From JBDWFY01 sp965275915 (lineage in GTDB: Bacteria > Pseudomonadota > Alphaproteobacteria > Rhizobiales > Stappiaceae): 64,000 bases of DNA. This document shows positions 34,073 through 43,158 of this stretch, one piece after another (the stretch's first letter is position 1; each line of letters begins with the position of its first letter). Position numbers and translations under genes: made by a program. The notes below the pieces were generated by a model. The model saw only the letters and a program-made list of their open reading frames with translations. It did not search any database and was not told where the DNA came from. The stretch spans positions 1,178,001 to 1,242,000 of the forward strand of contig CBDHYI010000007.1 of the NCBI GenBank assembly GCA_965275915.1, given 5' to 3'.

Positions 34073-36568
34073 TTATTCGGCAGCCTCGCGCCCGTCAATC
34101 TTGGCATGGATCGGAAAGGAGACGCTGATTTCAGTTCCCTGTCCTTCCTTGGACTGTATTTCCACTTCGCCGCCATGAAGTTCCACAAAGCTTTTCACAA
34201 TCGCAAGCCCGAGGCCGGCACCGCGACGCTTGGAACCGTGTCCCTGGCCGACAAATCGATCGAACACTTCTGCCATCATTGACTGGGAAATACCACACCC
34301 ATGATCGCGCACCGTGAAGACGACATCCTCACTACCGCGACTGCAGGCGATTTCGACCACTCCGCCCTCGTCCGAAAATCGGATGGCATTGGAAATAAGA
34401 TTGTAGAGAACCTGCCGAACGCGGCGTTCATCCGCCACAAGCGTGCCTATTCCATCGGGCACCTCGGTTCTGAGGACCATGTCGGATTCTGCGAGCCGGT
34501 CTTTTATGCCTTCAACGGCTGCAACAACGGTTTCCTGGATGTCCACCTGGCCAAGATCGAGTTCCATAATGCCGGCGTCGATCGTGGCAAGGTCGAGAAT
34601 GTCATTGATGATCGCCAGCAGGGCGGAAGATGACGACATGATGTAGTCGGTATATTCGCTCTGCTTTTCCGTCAACGGACCGAATTTGGGATCCGACAGC
34701 AACTGCGCAAAGCCGATGATGTTGGTCAACGGCGACCGCAATTCGTAGGACACGTGCTGGATGAAGGTGTTTTTCAGCTGGTCCGCTTCCTGCAGCGCCT
34801 CGTTCTTTTCAATCAGTGCCCGTTCGACATTGACCGTGTCTGTTACGTTCACAAACGTAATCAGCGTACCGCCGTCTGGCAGCGGCACTGTTGCATAGTC
34901 GATCACGCGACCGTCTTGCCGTTCAAGGCGCCCGCTGGCATTTGTGCGATTGTCCGCAAGGCTGGTGACGGCCATGACCAGCCGCGACCAGAGCTTTGCC
35001 TCAGCCGGTCCTTCGGCCTGCTCCCCGATGGCCGAGATATGCGGGCTCCCGTCAAGATTTTCCGGCGCCTGCCGCCAGATATCGGCAAATGCGGGATTCC
35101 AAAGCCGCAGGCGACCGTCCGAACCGAACACGGCAACCGCTTCTGTCAGGTGATCCAGGGTTTCCCCCTGCACCCGGGTCAGGGCGTTGAAGCGGCTTTC
35201 AAGGTCAAGCTGCTCGGTGACATTCTCGTAAATATAGGTGACCCCGCCTTGCGGATGCGGGTTTGCGATCACGCGCAGCGTCCGTCCATCCGGCAAATGC
35301 CACCAGAATTCCCGGGCCTCCAGCGAGCGGTAACTTTCAAGCAGTTTGTTTCGCCATTTCCTGTAATCGGCCTGCTCGGGCAATTTGCGCTGAGCGCGCA
35401 ACTCGTCCAGGAGCGCACCGTCTTCCGGCCGCCCCTCCAGGAAAACATCGTCCAGTTCCCACAAGGCGGCAAAGGCGGCATTGTGGAACTGCAAACGACG
35501 ATCGGCGCCGAAAATCGCCACTGCGGTTGCCAGTTGATCGAGAGTCCGGGCATGAAAATCGACGGTGCGCCGCAACTCCGCCTGAACCTGCTCCAGGTCG
35601 CTGACATCAATCGCCGCTCCGGCGGATCCGGATTCCGTTTCGGTATCGTAAATATCAAAGATGCGTCTGGACCCACCGGCAACGACTGGAAGTCGTTTCG
35701 CAAACAAACCGTCACGGCGTTCATCCGTCATGCCGCCCCGTGCCGCTGAGTCCAGAAACTCAAGATTCCGGTCCACAACATCGGCGGCGTTGGTTGCTTC
35801 GACAGCCCGCACATAGGCATCATTCACCCAGGACAGTCTGCCATGCCCGTCCCGCAACCAGGCGGGGCCGGACATCGCATCAAGCAACCGGGTCAGTGCC
35901 GTATTCTTTTTCAGAAGACGGCCGTGGGTTTCCTCAAGTTCCGCGTGTGCCTGCCGTTCACCGCTCAGATCGCGCAAACGCACGACCGCCCAACCGCCCG
36001 CTGTCCGGGCCGACGCCTCAAGATAAGTCCCGGACCGGGTTTTCAGGGTCACGGTAAAGGGCGCACCGTGTTTTCTCAGCGAAAGAATCCCGCTGTCCAT
36101 CGCGGCAGCGCTTTGGGGTGTCAGCCAGGTTCCGAAAGCCAGCATGTTGGCAGCATCGCGCGGTGCGCCGCCGTGATCGGGAAGATTGCCAAGCATAATC
36201 GGTTCTTCCGGAGAGCCGTCCCAAACGATCAGACGCTGGTCGTCCGTTTCCAGCATAGCCTCCAGCCGATCGATCCGGGTTCTCAGATCGGCATTGTTCT
36301 CTCTGTGAAAGAATTCAAGTTTTTCGGCTTTGTTTCGGCTCCGCATCAATAAAAACGCGCTAAAAAGAGCGAAGCCCATTACACCGGCAATGGCACTGAC
36401 CGCTGCAACTTCGATCGCACTGATGTCGCCCGGAGCCACTCCGGGCAAAGCGGACATAGCCAATGCGGGCCCAGCCGAAACCAACACGGCCAAAGCGCTG
36501 ACGCCCGAAAGAATCCGTCTGCGTGGTGCAGCGAAACCCCGCGTACACCCCCCACCGCACACCGGCAT
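34073..36568 (-). CDS. divL: DivL-like PAS sensor kinase with tyrosine phosphoacceptor
   Basis: In Caulobacter DivL is an atypical kinase that controls CckA-CtrA signalling and polarity. The protein of 831 residues has an N-terminal hydrophobic segment plus a second at about 55-75, a series of PAS-like domains, a dimerisation helix and a HATPase domain with N box (YNLISNAIRFS), G1 (DHGCG) and G2 (GAGLGLAIV). The H-box reads FIQHVSYELRSPL: tyrosine (Y608) replaces the phosphohistidine. I start at ATG 36568 because GAGGA precedes it; a TTG at 36601 is the alternative. Confidence 0.88.
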   Translation of the reverse strand: MPVCGGGCTRGFAAPRRRILSGVSALAVLVSAGPALAMSALPGVAPGDISAIEVAAVSAIAGVMGFALFSAFLLMRSRNKAEKLEFFHRENNADLRTRIDRLEAMLETDDQRLIVWDGSPEEPIMLGNLPDHGGAPRDAANMLAFGTWLTPQSAAAMDSGILSLRKHGAPFTVTLKTRSGTYLEASARTAGGWAVVRLRDLSGERQAHAELEETHGRLLKKNTALTRLLDAMSGPAWLRDGHGRLSWVNDAYVRAVEATNAADVVDRNLEFLDSAARGGMTDERRDGLFAKRLPVVAGGSRRIFDIYDTETESGSAGAAIDVSDLEQVQAELRRTVDFHARTLDQLATAVAIFGADRRLQFHNAAFAALWELDDVFLEGRPEDGALLDELRAQRKLPEQADYRKWRNKLLESYRSLEAREFWWHLPDGRTLRVIANPHPQGGVTYIYENVTEQLDLESRFNALTRVQGETLDHLTEAVAVFGSDGRLRLWNPAFADIWRQAPENLDGSPHISAIGEQAEGPAEAKLWSRLVMAVTSLADNRTNASGRLERQDGRVIDYATVPLPDGGTLITFVNVTDTVNVERALIEKNEALQEADQLKNTFIQHVSYELRSPLTNIIGFAQLLSDPKFGPLTEKQSEYTDYIMSSSSALLAIINDILDLATIDAGIMELDLGQVDIQETVVAAVEGIKDRLAESDMVLRTEVPDGIGTLVADERRVRQVLYNLISNAIRFSDEGGVVEIACSRGSEDVVFTVRDHGCGISQSMMAEVFDRFVGQGHGSKRRGAGLGLAIVKSFVELHGGEVEIQSKEGQGTEISVSFPIHAKIDGREAAE

Positions 36569-36706
36569 GTACAAGTCCTCTTTTACCGCATTGTGACCCA
36601 AAAGACGGGTAATCGGAAGCGTTGAAGGCCCCAGAACTGCTACCGATTCGCCTCACCATAACCTGTTTGAGATTCGGGCAGAAGAGTTGGAGGTTTCTAA
36701 AAGGTT

Positions 36707-36735
36707 AAAGGGACCTGGAAGACACAGGCCCCTTT
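36707..36735 (-). terminator. Candidate terminator of ahcY
   Basis: AAAGGGACCTG and CAGGCCCCTTT pair with one mismatch about 80 bases beyond the ahcY stop. On the minus strand CTTTAACCTTTTAG follows, a weak T-rich tail. Confidence 0.5.
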
Positions 36736-36816
36736 GGGTCAGTCGGTATGAAACCGCTAAATTCCAGCAATTTCACCTTGAGGATTATTGTGAATAACTT
36801 TGTTTTGCCGGTAAAT

Positions 36817-38217
36817 TCAGTACTTGTAGAGGTCTGACTTGTATGGGCCGTTTTTGTCTATACCCAGATACGCCGACTGATCGTCGGTCAGCGTCGTGAG
36901 TTCCGCGCCGAGCTTGTCAAGATGGAGCTTGGCGACTTTCTCGTCCAGATGCTTGGGCAGAACATAGACCTCGTTCTTGTAGCTGTCATTGTTCCTCCAG
37001 AGTTCGATCTGCGCCAGAACCTGGTTGGTGAAGCTTGCGGACATGACGAAACTCGGATGCCCGGTCGCATTGCCGAGATTGACGAGCCGGCCTTCTGACA
37101 GAAGGATGATACGGCTTTCATCGGGGAATTCGATCATATCGACCTGGGGTTTGACATTGTGCCATTTGAAATTGCGCAGGCCCGCAACCTGAATCTCATT
37201 GTCGAAATGGCCGATGTTGCAAACGATGGCCATGTCTTTCATGTCGCGCATATGATCGACGGTGATGACATCCTTGTTGCCGGTGGTCGTTACGAAAATG
37301 TCGCCTTCCGAAGCAACATCATCGAGAACCTTGACCGCAAAGCCGTCCATCGCGGCCTGCAGGGCACAGATCGGGTCGATTTCGGTCACGACAACCCGTG
37401 CGCCGGCACCGCGCAGCGACTGGGCCGACCCTTTGCCGACATCGCCGTAACCGCATACCACCGCCACTTTACCGGCCATCATGACATCCGTCGCCCGGCG
37501 AATGCCGTCGACAAGAGACTCACGGCAACCATAGCGGTTGTCGAATTTGGACTTGGTCACTGAGTCGTTCACATTGATTGCCGGAAACGGAAGCTCGCCT
37601 CGCTGCTGCATCTGATAAAGACGCATCACGCCGGTCGTTGTTTCTTCGGACACCCCGCGAATGGCGGCCTTGACTTTCGAATACCATCCCGGATTCTTCT
37701 CAAGTCGCCGCTTAATCGTGGCAAAAAGATACTCTTCTTCCTCGTTGCCGGGATTGTCCAGCACGCTGGGGTCCTGCTCCGCTTTGGCACCCAGGTGAAT
37801 CAGGAGGGTCGCATCGCCGCCATCGTCAAGAATCATGTTTGCGGTTTCGCCATTTCCCCAATCGAAAATCTGGTCCGCATAGTCCCAATATTCTTCAAGC
37901 GTTTCGCCTTTTTCGGCAAAGACCGGAATGCCGGCCGCCGCGATGGCGGCAGCTGCATGATCCTGAGTGGAAAAGATGTTGCAGGACGCCCAGCGGACTT
38001 CGGCGCCCAGCGCAACCAGCGTCTCGATCAGGACCGCTGTCTGAATCGTCATGTGGAGCGAGCCGGCAATACGGGCCCCTTTCAACGGCTGCGAACCGGT
38101 AAACTCCGACCGGCAGGACATCAGTCCCGGCATTTCCGTTTCCGCAATCGTGATCTCCGTCCGGCCCCAGTCAGCCAGGCTGATATCTTTCACTTTATAA
38201 TCCATGGCAGTGCTCAT
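36817..38217 (-). CDS. ahcY: Adenosylhomocysteinase (SAH hydrolase)
   Basis: AhcY cleaves S-adenosylhomocysteine to adenosine and homocysteine, keeping methylation reactions going. The 466-residue protein has the NAD-binding motif VCGYGDVGKGSA, substrate-domain segments MSCRSEFTGSQPLKGARI and NVNDSVTKSKFDNRYGCRES, and the conserved C terminus GPYKSDLYKY. A perfect palindrome 100 bases upstream resembles SahR operators, suggesting induction by SAH. Confidence 0.97.
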   Translation of the reverse strand: MSTAMDYKVKDISLADWGRTEITIAETEMPGLMSCRSEFTGSQPLKGARIAGSLHMTIQTAVLIETLVALGAEVRWASCNIFSTQDHAAAAIAAAGIPVFAEKGETLEEYWDYADQIFDWGNGETANMILDDGGDATLLIHLGAKAEQDPSVLDNPGNEEEEYLFATIKRRLEKNPGWYSKVKAAIRGVSEETTTGVMRLYQMQQRGELPFPAINVNDSVTKSKFDNRYGCRESLVDGIRRATDVMMAGKVAVVCGYGDVGKGSAQSLRGAGARVVVTEIDPICALQAAMDGFAVKVLDDVASEGDIFVTTTGNKDVITVDHMRDMKDMAIVCNIGHFDNEIQVAGLRNFKWHNVKPQVDMIEFPDESRIILLSEGRLVNLGNATGHPSFVMSASFTNQVLAQIELWRNNDSYKNEVYVLPKHLDEKVAKLHLDKLGAELTTLTDDQSAYLGIDKNGPYKSDLYKY

Positions 38218-38317
38218 TCGGCTTGTCCCAAAAGGCGCCCTTCGCGGGCAGTAATAATGGCGTGTGAAGTCGATATTCCGCGCCTTATAGCGTGCCTACG
38301 GATATAGAGCAATAAGG

Positions 38318-38337
38318 ATATAAAGATTTCTTTATAT
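38318..38337. promoter_or_regulatory. Perfect 9-2-9 palindrome upstream of ahcY, candidate SahR operator
   Basis: ATATAAAGA-TT-TCTTTATAT lies between the HPr gene end (38361) and the ahcY start (38217). It resembles the sites of SahR, an ArsR-family SAH-responsive repressor of methionine-cycle genes in Proteobacteria. The motif match is from memory; the palindrome itself is direct. Confidence 0.65.
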
Positions 38338-38360
38338 GATTAAGAGCTGTCAAAAACAGA

Positions 38361-38684
38361 TCAGTCGCTTTCGCCAAAACCGCTTTCGACAAGGGCGGTA
38401 ATCGCTTCAAGGGCCGCATGAGCTTCCGGCCCTTCGGCGCAGACGTTAATCGAGCAACCCGGGCTCGCGGCCAGCATCATAAGTCCCATGATCGAGTTAC
38501 CGCCAACGGACTGTCCGTCTTTTGACACGGTGACATGCGCATCGAACGTTTCAACCAGTTTCACCAGCTTTGCCGACGCGCGCGCATGCAGGCCGCGGCG
38601 GTTGACGATGAGCAGCCGGCATTCCGGTGCACCATCGAACTCGGCCGATTCCGGACCAGCCCCCCGCTTTTGCTGATCATTCAT
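38361..38684 (-). CDS. ptsH: HPr family phosphocarrier protein
   Basis: HPr relays phosphate between EI and EIIA proteins. The 107-residue protein has the phosphohistidine H33 in NRRGLHARAS and the regulatory serine S64 in GGNSIMGLMML, the target of HPr kinase. An extra N-terminal stretch of about 20 residues precedes the usual start of the fold. It overlaps the EIIA stop by four bases, and hprK lies two genes upstream, so both phosphorylation routes are encoded together. With no sugar permease nearby it is likely the regulatory HPr. Confidence 0.94.
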   Translation of the reverse strand: MNDQQKRGAGPESAEFDGAPECRLLIVNRRGLHARASAKLVKLVETFDAHVTVSKDGQSVGGNSIMGLMMLAASPGCSINVCAEGPEAHAALEAITALVESGFGESD

Positions 38685-39082
38685 TGGCCGGACAGAACCT
38701 GCGATGCAACGGAGATATATTTCTGACCTGCTTTTTTTGCTTCATCCACGGCTTCCGCAAGATCCTTGTCATCGCGCACGCTCGCCAGTTTGATCAGCAT
38801 CGGCAGATTCACGCCGGCCACGACCTCAATAGAGCCCCCTTCCATGACCGAGATGGCAAGATTGGAAGGCGTGCCGCCAAACATATCGGTCAGCAGCACA
38901 ACACCCGAGCCGTCATTAACTTCCTGAACTGCATTGAGAATGTCCTGCCGGCGTTGTTCCATATCGTCGTCGGGACCGATCGAGATTGTTGAAACCCGCT
39001 CCTGCGGTCCCACGACATGTTCCAGAGCCGATTTGAACTCCTCGGCCAATCTTCCATGGGTGACGAGAACAAGTCCGATCAT
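38681..39082 (-). CDS. PTS EIIA, mannose-type (EIIA-Man domain)
   Basis: The 133-residue cytosolic protein matches the mannose-family EIIA domain, with the N-terminal phosphohistidine H9 in VLVTHGRLAEEF and the segment LTDMFGGTPSNLA. Stand-alone EIIA-Man proteins in alphaproteobacteria take phosphate from HPr but have no sugar-transporting EIIC partner. It lies between hprK and HPr in one transcription unit and overlaps HPr by four bases. Confidence 0.92.
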   Translation of the reverse strand: MIGLVLVTHGRLAEEFKSALEHVVGPQERVSTISIGPDDDMEQRRQDILNAVQEVNDGSGVVLLTDMFGGTPSNLAISVMEGGSIEVVAGVNLPMLIKLASVRDDKDLAEAVDEAKKAGQKYISVASQVLSGQ

Positions 39083-39292
39083 TGTTCACCGGACCCCTTC
39101 ACTGTATGGACTATCTGCATTCGGTCGTTAACTCACTCATAGTGTTCATTCGGCGCCACTCGTCAGAGAGCGGTCCAAACTCTTTTCAATCGGCGCCCCG
39201 GCACTTCGACCTAGCGAGAAAAGAGCAAATCCAATCTTGGCCAGCCGTAAGACAATCACAAGAGGAAATCGCTCCTCCTTGCGAAAAAATAT

Positions 39293-39742
39293 TCAAGATA
39301 ATCTCCGATATCCATGGATCGCTGCCTCCGACGCCTGCAACAGGGCGACGGTATTTCCATAGGAAACCGGTTGTCGGCGCAAGGTGATGCCTTCGATATC
39401 GCAGATCAGGCTCGCATCGTCCGGCATCCGTTCCAGTTCGCCGTCATTCACGATATCGATGACGCACTCCAAAACGACCTCAGGTTCATATGGAACATCG
39501 ATGATGCCAAAACCGTAGATTTCCATTTTACCGGCTATTGACGGGGGAGCGGACGCGATAATGCGCGATCCGGACCGTTCAAGTGAAACGCGATCATCGC
39601 TGACAAGCGCCGCGAATTGACCCTTGGACTGCGCCGAACGAATCAGCATGCCCGCGAGTGCAGACTTCCCGCTTCCCGATTTGCCGCGAATAAGGACGCC
39701 TTTGTCACCATACGCGATCGCCGTGGCATGGACCGTCATCAT
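39293..39742 (-). CDS. hprK: HPr kinase/phosphorylase, short alphaproteobacterial form
   Basis: HprK phosphorylates and dephosphorylates HPr on serine. At 149 residues it is half the length of the Gram-positive enzyme (about 310) and lacks its N-terminal domain, the standard form in alphaproteobacteria. The P-loop GKSGSGKS is at 20-27, and IIDVPYEPEVVLECVIDI carries the active-site region. Its ATG overlaps the chvG stop (ATGA), tying it to the ChvG/ChvI envelope-stress system. A 210-base gap follows before the EIIA gene. Confidence 0.92.
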   Translation of the reverse strand: MMTVHATAIAYGDKGVLIRGKSGSGKSALAGMLIRSAQSKGQFAALVSDDRVSLERSGSRIIASAPPSIAGKMEIYGFGIIDVPYEPEVVLECVIDIVNDGELERMPDDASLICDIEGITLRRQPVSYGNTVALLQASEAAIHGYRRLS

Positions 39743-41559
39743 GATCCGGTCTTTTGTGCTGCGGGCAGCTCGACAACGAACCGTGCGCCTTCGATGATCT
39801 CCTCGCCGGAATGTTCGTGCCGCGTGCGGTTCAGCGCCCAGATATTACCGTTATGCGCTTCGATAATCTGTCGCGATATGGAAAGCCCAAGGCCGGAATT
39901 GTTGCCGAAATCCTCGCCCTCGGGGCGGTCCGTGTAAAAGCGTTCGAAAATCCGGTCGATCCGTTCGGCCTGGATCCCCGGGCCATCATCATCCACGGTT
40001 ATGGTGATCACATTTCGCCGACGGTTCGCAGTGATCCGGACTTCGCCGTCATCCGGACAGAACGAATGTGCATTATCAATGAGATTGCTCATGACCTGGC
40101 CAAGACGGCTGTCGTGTCCCAGCACGAAGTAGGCGTTGGGGTCGACGGACTTGTCGATCGACAGCGCAATCCGCGCTCCTTCGGATGCCCAGGTCTGATT
40201 GGCCATATCGACAACCGCTTCAAGCAGGGCCGGGATATTCACCGGCTCCAGATCCGAACGGGCAAGCTCCGCATCCAGCCGCGACGCATCGGAGATATCG
40301 CTGATAAGCCGGTCGAGCCGGCGCACATCATGAAGCACGATATCCAGCAACCTGTTTCGAGACTCCTCCGACTTCGCCAGCGGCAGCGTTTCAACCGCGC
40401 TGCGCAGGGATGTCAGCGGATTTTTGAGCTCGTGAGACACATCAGCGGCGAATTTTTCAATCGCCTCAAGACGATCATAAAGCGCGTTTGTCATATCGCG
40501 CAACGCTCTGGCAAGATGTCCGATCTCGTCCTGACGATCGGAAAACCCGGGAATTTCCTCACGCGTCTTCACCCCGCGCCGCACACGATCGGCCGCCGAG
40601 GCCAAACGGCGCATCGGACCCGCTATGGTTCCGGCAAGAATGGTCGACATGACCACCGTCACAGCCGCGGCCACGATAAATACCCGAAAGATCGCCATCC
40701 GCTCCGCGGACACGATGGCATCGATGTCGCCGCCCTGCGTCGACAGGAGAAGCGTGCCCAAAACGGCCCGAAAGCGCTGCACCGGGACCGCAACGGAGAC
40801 GATCAGTTCGCCTTTTTCCGACACGCGTACGATGCTGGCAGGCGACCCGGCCAGCGCGGCTTCCACTTCAGGATAAGCGCGCCCGTTGCCCGGCCCCTGT
40901 TCCTCATAAAGGGGCAGTTCCCCCCGGCGCGACCAGAGTTTCAAATTCTGCCACGCCGTTTCAAGATAGCCGGGCTCTTCCTGGGTTGGCGGGGGCAGGT
41001 CAAAGCGCAAGACCTCTCCCCGGGAATAAAGGTGCCGCGAGTCCAGCAACAATATCCCGTCGGAGTCGTAGATCCGGGCGCGCGTTTTCGTTGGCGATAT
41101 CAGGCGCCGAAGGAGAGGCGCAATACGCTCCGGATTGATCGGAAAATCAAGCAGGGCCTGATTGTCTTCGTACGGCGTGACGCTTTCGCCCGCCCGCAGC
41201 TGCAGCAGTTTTTCCGGATCGACGGTCACCGCATCCGTATCGGCCGAGGCGGACGCAGCAATCGCACCGGCAATGATCTCTCCCTGCGTCAACAGGCTGG
41301 CCACACGGGCATCGATCAGCCCGGCGCGGAACTGATTCAGATAGAGAATACCGATAACCAGCGCCAAGAGAGCCGCCAGATTAAGCACCACAATCCGGCG
41401 GGTCAGGCTGGAAAAAACATACGTGCCGATGGATTGGCTGAAACGGGCGAGTCGCGACAGCACGCGCCGCCTGAGACGCCTGCGTCCGGATTTCGCGAGC
41501 TTTGGCGGCGCACTATCGACCCTCGCCGCCTGCTCATCCTCCAAATGTTCGACCGCCAT
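39739..41559 (-). CDS. chvG: ChvG/ExoS-type sensor histidine kinase
   Basis: ChvG senses acid and envelope signals and phosphorylates ChvI; in rhizobia it governs exopolysaccharide, motility and host interaction. The 606-residue protein has a basic cytosolic N terminus, a membrane segment at about 50-70, a periplasmic sensor domain to about 270, a second membrane segment, HAMP, an H-box FAADVSHELKNPLTSLRS with normal histidine, and a HATPase domain (DDDGPGI, NNSGLGLSI). It lies 211 bases downstream of chvI and overlaps hprK. Confidence 0.95.
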   Translation of the reverse strand: MAVEHLEDEQAARVDSAPPKLAKSGRRRLRRRVLSRLARFSQSIGTYVFSSLTRRIVVLNLAALLALVIGILYLNQFRAGLIDARVASLLTQGEIIAGAIAASASADTDAVTVDPEKLLQLRAGESVTPYEDNQALLDFPINPERIAPLLRRLISPTKTRARIYDSDGILLLDSRHLYSRGEVLRFDLPPPTQEEPGYLETAWQNLKLWSRRGELPLYEEQGPGNGRAYPEVEAALAGSPASIVRVSEKGELIVSVAVPVQRFRAVLGTLLLSTQGGDIDAIVSAERMAIFRVFIVAAAVTVVMSTILAGTIAGPMRRLASAADRVRRGVKTREEIPGFSDRQDEIGHLARALRDMTNALYDRLEAIEKFAADVSHELKNPLTSLRSAVETLPLAKSEESRNRLLDIVLHDVRRLDRLISDISDASRLDAELARSDLEPVNIPALLEAVVDMANQTWASEGARIALSIDKSVDPNAYFVLGHDSRLGQVMSNLIDNAHSFCPDDGEVRITANRRRNVITITVDDDGPGIQAERIDRIFERFYTDRPEGEDFGNNSGLGLSISRQIIEAHNGNIWALNRTRHEHSGEEIIEGARFVVELPAAQKTGS

Positions 41560-41770
41560 TTCAGCCTATCGGGTTTTGCGTTTTGACGCACTCTTGCTGC
41601 TGCTGAAAACAGTACTACCCCAAAAGCGGGACATCACCCAAGGTTTTCCGTCCGCAATCTTCGGGAAAAACACAGCCGACCGAGCTCGGTCAGCACAGGC
41701 CGATCATCAGAGTTGCAGGGTGTTCCACGAACCACCCTGCAAAAATTGCCTCAAATACGAGAGGATAATC

Positions 41771-42478
41771 TTACAGATCCCGGAAACGGTATCCGACACC
41801 ATAAAGCGTCTCGATCATGTCGAAATCGTCGTCGACCATTTTGAACTTTTTCCGAAGCCGCTTGATATGGCTGTCGATCGTCCGGTCATCGACATAGACC
41901 TGATCTTCATAGGCCGCATCCATAAGCGCATTGCGGCTTTTAACGACCCCGGGCCTTTGCGCAAGCGAATAAAGGATGAGAAACTCTGTCACTGTCAGCG
42001 TGACAGGACGGTCGTTCCAGGTGCAGGTATGCCGTTCCTGATCCATCACCAGTGCACCGCGCTCAAGCGCGCGGCTCGGTTTCTCTTCGACCTTTGCACC
42101 GGCAATCGCATCGCGCGGTGCCGAGCGGCGCATGATCGCGCGCACTCTTTCAACGAGGAGCCGCTGGGAAAACGGTTTGCGGATGAAATCGTCCGCACCC
42201 ATTTTCAGGCCGAACAATTCATCGATTTCATCATCCTTGGACGTCAGGAAAATAACCGGAAGGTCGCTTTTCTGGCGCAGCCGCCGGAGCAGTTCCATCC
42301 CGTCCATTCGCGGCATCTTAATATCGAAAATAGCCAGATCCGGCGGATTCGAAACAAGCCCGTCAAGCGCAGAGGAACCATCGGTATAAGTCTGAACACG
42401 ATAGCCTTCCGACTCAAGGGCAATTGAGACCGACGTCAAAATGTTCCGGTCATCATCTACGAGTGCAATATTCGGCAT
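41771..42478 (-). CDS. chvI: ChvI response regulator (OmpR/PhoB family)
   Basis: ChvI is the DNA-binding partner of ChvG. The 235-residue protein starts at the ATG at 42478 (MPNIALVDDDRNILTSV); the open frame runs on upstream to 42880 but that extension is not receiver-like. The phosphoacceptor is D52 in IFDIKMPRMDG, the conserved lysine is in FIRKPFS, and a winged-helix domain follows (VDDRTIDSHIKRLRKKF). It is divergent from pckA, the classical rhizobial arrangement. Confidence 0.96.
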   Translation of the reverse strand: MPNIALVDDDRNILTSVSIALESEGYRVQTYTDGSSALDGLVSNPPDLAIFDIKMPRMDGMELLRRLRQKSDLPVIFLTSKDDEIDELFGLKMGADDFIRKPFSQRLLVERVRAIMRRSAPRDAIAGAKVEEKPSRALERGALVMDQERHTCTWNDRPVTLTVTEFLILYSLAQRPGVVKSRNALMDAAYEDQVYVDDRTIDSHIKRLRKKFKMVDDDFDMIETLYGVGYRFRDL

Positions 42479-42932
42479 GTAACGTGTCTGCTTTCTATTT
42501 CCGGTCAATTTCATCAACTTTCGATCATCGCTATATCTATCCAAATGCGCGGAAAATAAGGCAAACACACCAACACCAAGCCGATCCGGCCACTCAAATA
42601 CTTCACTTTTTAAGTCAGCGGTCGGAAATTGCGCTTGGATTATTGTATCCGGGCGGCGGTCAAAAATAAAACGGAGACACCGTTTGCCCCCGACTATTTG
42701 AAAGGTCTGCCCGCCGGTCTTCTTCCAATGAAGACACAGCGAAATGTCAAGGGGCGCCGCGCCTTGAGGACAATGTCCCGCTTCCAAACCGGCCGACAGT
42801 ATATCCCAATTGGCGCACAAACGATATGCCCTGTTTGACGATGCCATCTTCAACGCCCACGTCCTCTTCCAACGCATCACAATTCAACAGTTTAAAGTTG
42901 TATTGGCAAAAATACACTTTTTAAGACGCAAA

Positions 42933-42948
42933 TTTAAATCGATTTAAA
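42933..42948. promoter_or_regulatory. Palindromic operator candidate 1 upstream of pckA
   Basis: TTTAAATCGATTTAAA is a perfect 16-bp palindrome with a central CG, the form of LacI/GalR-family sites. The pckA regulator PckR of Sinorhizobium is a LacI/GalR-family protein. Confidence 0.6.
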
Positions 42949-42997
42949 AAATATTTGCTAAATGTGAAATAGTAATCATATTCACAGCTATAGTGAT

Positions 42998-43011
42998 TTT
43001 AATCGATTAAA
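42998..43011. promoter_or_regulatory. Palindromic operator candidate 2 upstream of pckA
   Basis: TTTAATCGATTAAA is a perfect 14-bp palindrome sharing the AATCGATT core of the first site. The two centres are 64 bp apart, close to six helical turns, so two dimers would face the same side. Confidence 0.6.
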
Positions 43012-43158
43012 TCAGTAAGTTAGAGCAAATGAAGTTCTTGTAACATTTATCGGAATAAATTAGCTTCCATGGCGTTCTGGATCGGGATTTAAAAATTTTA
43101 AATTCGCGAATATCGCGAAATTCATCCCGTGAGCACCGTGAAACTGGGATGCGGAAGC

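Larger units (their letters stand above)
42479..43158. other. Long divergent regulatory region between chvI and pckA
   Basis: This 680-base gap separates two divergent genes. The pckA half is strikingly AT-rich (about 42880-43110) and contains two perfect palindromes centred on ATCGAT at 42933-42948 and 42998-43011. The chvI half has no clear motif that I can name. No gene is supportable in it. Confidence 0.5.

Noticed and set aside
34754..34756. Histidine in the DivL H-box (FIQH) as the phosphoacceptor
   Set aside because: It lies three residues before the conserved position; the residue directly before ELR is tyrosine.
39754..41586. A 610-codon open frame on the plus strand opposite chvG
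   Set aside because: It is the mirror of a well-supported gene; long antisense frames arise from the codon bias of GC-rich genes. It has no recognisable domain and no ribosome-binding site.
42479..42880. N-terminal extension of the chvI frame
   Set aside because: The receiver domain starts at 42478; the upstream residues look like translated noncoding DNA.
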